A stretch of 64,000 nucleotides of DNA from Mactra quadrangularis (taxonomy: Eukaryota > Mollusca > Bivalvia > Venerida > Mactridae), in the NCBI GenBank assembly GCA_025267735.1, contig CM046297.1, positions 36,234,011 through 36,298,010 of the forward strand, given 5' to 3'. A model generated the notes under the pieces. The model saw nothing but the letters and a program-made list of their open reading frames with translations, made no database searches and was not told the origin of the DNA. The position numbers were made by a program, and so were the translations under genes. Positions 60,301 through 64,000 of this stretch are shown one piece after another. Position 1 is the stretch's first letter. Every line of letters starts with the position of its first letter.

Positions 60301-62937
60301 TGCTCATCTTATACCGTATGGTAGATACATTTTCTTCGAAGGATGAGTAATTCGGAAATGTTTTAAGAACTTTAAATTTTTTCTGACATGTGTTGCTTTT
60401 TATACGCATGTACGGCTTAGATACTGAATTGACGCTGGTACGTCAGTACGTGTTTTTAGCGCATGTCTTTTTTTATCAAATTCAATTGTTCAGTTGAATA
60501 ATATAAACTTAAAAGTTTTGTTTGGCAGAAGGTTAAACAGTCCGGTCTCCAGATTTTGATTTTAAACTGAAAGATATAGTCTTTGGTCGATCGAATGTCT
60601 ACTGAACGTTTATCCATTTTGTCCATGGCTGACCATACCATTTAATTTTGGGTGAATGTTGTGTGGTTAATGTGTGTCTAAAGTAAATGAGTTATGAATT
60701 CATAAAATTTCCAAGAGTTGGTCAAGAGTTTTTTTCTTTTTCCATAATTAATTTTAAAAAACCGATAGATGCATGCATCTGTTGCCCGAAACAGTATGAA
60801 GCAAACATAACAATTATACAGAATTTCGTGTTCGCTCACCTTTTGACTCGTCTATAGCTATTACATGTATATGTGTAATGCGTGTTTAAATTACTACGGG
60901 AGTCCGTAAAACCTCTTCAAAGCAAGCACCGCCCATGTAATGACTGGACAGAAACTCACCAACATAAAATGCCAAAGTTGTGAGGCGTGAACATAAATAA
61001 AGTAATAAAATAATAGACGCCAGACGGGGTTTGTTAATTGCCAACAGAACATTATACTTATCTATATAATAGGTCTTTAACTGTGTTTAGATAACATTTG
61101 CTTGAACCGTATTATTTCTTTTATGCTCGGTAATTACCTGCAGTAATAAAATACATAGGTCAAGCCGTGGAACCAATTTGCGGTTGTAATTACCTTTTAT
61201 AATGCATTTATGTCTCGTCTGGCGCTTTTGTCTCGTCGCCTGGAAATCTAATAGCTTTGAGCACAGACGTTGCGCACATTGTTCAACAATTGACGTTTTT
61301 TTCGCGTGTTTTCAATCATTCGCCGTATAATAATTTTTGCACAATATTAATTTTCCAACATGTTATATATGAAATGAAAAAGCATTTTTGGCCGAATACG
61401 GTAGTTTTCATTGATTTAATATTAAATAACATTGTAGCGTTTTTTGTGTTTTGTAAAGTGAATGTTCTTGGACAGAAAAGCAGACCATTGCACCATGTAT
61501 TGTTTTGCGCTTTTCTTTTTTGTAGAAATGATAAAATTAAAATCAATACTGATCACATTGCTCCTTTTCTGCCTCCCTGACCTTATTCATAGCTATTAGA
61601 GCCATCATTTTTTGCGAACTGGCATTATATGAGTGAAATAGCCTTTACAAAATAAAATTCGACTACTAGTACTTGTACTCAGTTTTGCTAAATAATCTTT
61701 AAATCACCAAGTGACCCATAATATTGACTTTGACTTCATTTTGCCACGTGCGCTCAGTCCTTTGATTATGTTTATCAAAATGGCGACACACATGGCGTCA
61801 TAAATAGTACAAATGAAATAGTATCTGGATTTTTTTGGAATATTTGATGCGAAATGCTCCCTAAATCAAACGAAATATTTTCGAACATTTTATTATCTAT
61901 CTAAACAGTTTATTTCTCACTGCAGGCAAATGCAAGAAGCTCGGAATCTCTATAGATGACTTGCATTGCTAGAAAAAAACATTAAACAAAATGTCAGTCT
62001 TTGACAAGACGCAGATAAAACAAAGAATTTAAATATTCCGTCAGTGATTTAAGATACTCTAGTTTGATAAATTATCTTTTATTATCTTTAGCACATTTAT
62101 AAGATAAAAAATATTTTAGAAAATTGGTGCATCACTACGCCGTTCGTGAATTTTCGACAATCTTCGGAAAATGCCGTAGTTTAAAATGAGTTATATCTGT
62201 ATGAAATTTCTAGCTCGTGGGTAAAGAGTTGATTAGTTCCAATTGTCACCTATGAGTTGAATTTTTTTAAATTAGTTGCGCTAAGGGTGTATTTGGTACG
62301 ACTCTTTTAAAACATAAGGACCCTAAGGAGTAAGGGATTTTGTCGAGTTTTGCCGAAATTTTACAGAATTTGCCGAAAGGAACCTTCGGAATTAGCCGAG
62401 TGTACACGAAGTCTGTAAATGATTCAATACATGATAAGAATATGATAATTTTCTTACCAGTGATTGTGTCACTCAAAATTACGACATATGTTTCAGCAAG
62501 GAGGACAAAACTTGTAAATTTTCTCTAAATTTTCTCAGAAATTTTCTTTAGAAAGTTTTTGCATCTTTGATTGAAATGGGAACCTGCCATTGGTTTTTTT
62601 GTATTTTATCTTGTATTCAAAGCTTTTATCTGTAACTGTTACAATATGTTTGTGAAAATAATACTTCTTCAGTTTCAATGTTATTTTTCTCGGAAGAGTT
62701 CCGTCTTTTTCCCAACGCCTGACATTGCGAGTGTTTTATTAAGGTAGCAGTCGAGGTTGTTCAATAAAACCACTGTGACATATTTTCAGGTAACATAATA
62801 GCCGATTAAACGCTATTTAGTAAGTACAAATACAAGTACCATTGTATGTTTATTTAAGCAATTAAGCGCAATATATATATTCTTTTCTGTCGTCAGTTTA
62901 TGTCCCCTCTATATGACTCGGACATTTCATAAGGGAC

Positions 62938-63423
62938 ATGGACATAGAACTAAAAATACAAAGCCAAATGATTTGGGGTTATGTTCCAAGTCGCGTTGCA
63001 ACGATTGTGTTTTCAAAGGAACAAACTCAACTAAAGCACTCATACTTACTCGATCATTTTTGTTTGCTTGCGAGGGAAAACGCCACAGTGTTCCGGATGG
63101 TAAGGAAGCACCTTACCGCCATTTCTGTGATAAGGAGACCTTTATACTACGAGAACTTTCTTAAAAAGATTCCCCAAGATAGTTTCTTATTCATTGCAGA
63201 TATTTATATTCTCGCGTATGTTGTATCTTTGTTTTTGCACCCAGGCTTATTCAGAGCATTAAGTATTGAAAAAGCGTCGTTCGCACAACGTGCGAATGAT
63301 AACTTCACCGTTCGTACGGAATTGATGTTCTTTAAATACGACTCTGACGGAATTACTGTGTTTTATACAAAACCCGCACCAGGAGGCCACAGGAACATAA
63401 AATATGTCGAGGGTTATGGATAA
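62938..63423 (+). CDS. Unrecognised open frame, 161 codons
   Basis: I do not recognise this product. The frame is longer than most chance frames in DNA of this composition and the region is less AT-rich than its surroundings. The translation has a hydrophobic stretch (FLFIADIYILAYVVSLFLH) that could span a membrane and a polar C-terminus ending YVEGYG. No known domain, no signal peptide at the start. It could be a retroelement relic, a lone exon of an unknown gene or chance. Confidence 0.2.
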   Translation: MDIELKIQSQMIWGYVPSRVATIVFSKEQTQLKHSYLLDHFCLLARENATVFRMVRKHLTAISVIRRPLYYENFLKKIPQDSFLFIADIYILAYVVSLFLHPGLFRALSIEKASFAQRANDNFTVRTELMFFKYDSDGITVFYTKPAPGGHRNIKYVEGYG

Positions 63424-64000
63424 TGAGTCATTAACGCATCAGATAGCTTACTAATTAATGGGGTATCACAGTTTATGGAACCAATTTTTCCTGACAACAA
63501 ATTTCTTATCTCCGCGAGGCGTTCATAAAACATGAAGAAAAATATCTCTACAAAAACACGTGTTTAAGTTTTTCATCCCACTGCAGCTCAGATGAACGAT
63601 GAACGAGGCAGAACGAATATTCTATAGTGAAACTGTCTAAGTCAATTAGTGTATTGCGTTTGTAGTGCACGGAGATACGTGCTGTCTGGCTTTTAGCATT
63701 TCGGTCTCAATTTTAGACGAAATGTTTTTTGTCCGAAATTCGTGCAACTTTGATTAGGCGATAGCAACATGTGTTTAAAATTTAACGTTGGGCGGCTGCA
63801 ACGAAGAAAGAAAAGCGTCTAGAATTCCTTGCCATTGCAAATTATTTATAAAAAAAGTTATGGTATTAAAAATGCAAGATCTTCTGTTTGAACCCACCCT
63901 GCAAAATCAACATTACAGGAAGTCACGCCGAAAAAGCTCTGCACCGATTTTTAACAATTATTCGGTACATTTTTGTGTTGTTGTTTTTATTGATTAGTAG

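Larger units (their letters stand above)
33667..64000 (+). other. Presumed first intron of neurexin, repeat-rich, no further exon recognised
   Basis: After the donor at 33667 no sequence resembling LNS2, later LNS/EGF modules or the transmembrane tail was recognised, which fits the very long introns of neurexin genes. Within it, individual repeats are listed separately. The rest (33.7-36.4, 40.1-42.7, 44.6-46.2, 47-48.2, 49.2-50.9, 52.7-55.2, 57.8-59.0 and 59.6-62.9 kb) is AT-rich with nothing I can name. Short exons could have been missed. Confidence 0.5.

Overview
This window looks like AT-rich nuclear DNA from an invertebrate animal, most likely a mollusc and plausibly a bivalve. Genes are split by short introns with GT-AG junctions. 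The DNA between them is crowded with tRNA-derived SINEs, short terminal-inverted-repeat (TIR) elements, non-LTR retrotransposon debris and minisatellites. The phylum is inferred from the style of the repeats and the gene families, not from a species-specific marker.

Three real genes can be read. (1) Positions 1-1407, + strand: the last three coding exons of an ICA1 (islet cell autoantigen 1 / ICA69) homologue. (2) Positions about 5495-11990, - strand: a gene for a CWC25-like pre-mRNA splicing factor, convergent with ICA1. I resolved eight coding exons (2067 nt, 688 residues, intact C-terminus), with one giant exon coding an Arg/Ser/Asp-rich low-complexity domain and probably a non-coding first exon. 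The canonical N-terminal part of this family was not found. (3) Positions 32937-33666, + strand: the first coding exon of an alpha-neurexin (signal peptide, first LNS/laminin-G domain, start of an EGF module). No later neurexin exon was recognised, so 33667-64000 is read as its first intron.

Region by region: 1.4-5.5 kb is ICA1 3' UTR and intergenic DNA with copies of one SINE-like repeat. 5.5-12 kb is the CWC25-like gene, with a 390-bp TIR element in an intron. 12-21.6 kb holds a CGTACG-rich TIR element, a decayed zinc-knuckle (gag-like) retroelement fragment, a striking array of about 22 hairpin-bearing repeats, a cruciform-like site and a 5'-truncated LINE. 21.6-32.8 kb is a graveyard of tRNA-like repeats, SINEs, TIR elements and a 14-bp minisatellite. 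33.7-64 kb has the same character, with a long foldback element at 56.3-57.5 kb.

No operons, CRISPR arrays or confident functional tRNA/rRNA genes were seen. The most unusual structures are the hairpin repeat array, a TIR element sitting at the same site inside two copies of another repeat (a composite that probably spread as a unit), two SINE types sharing one 3' tail, and the foldback element.
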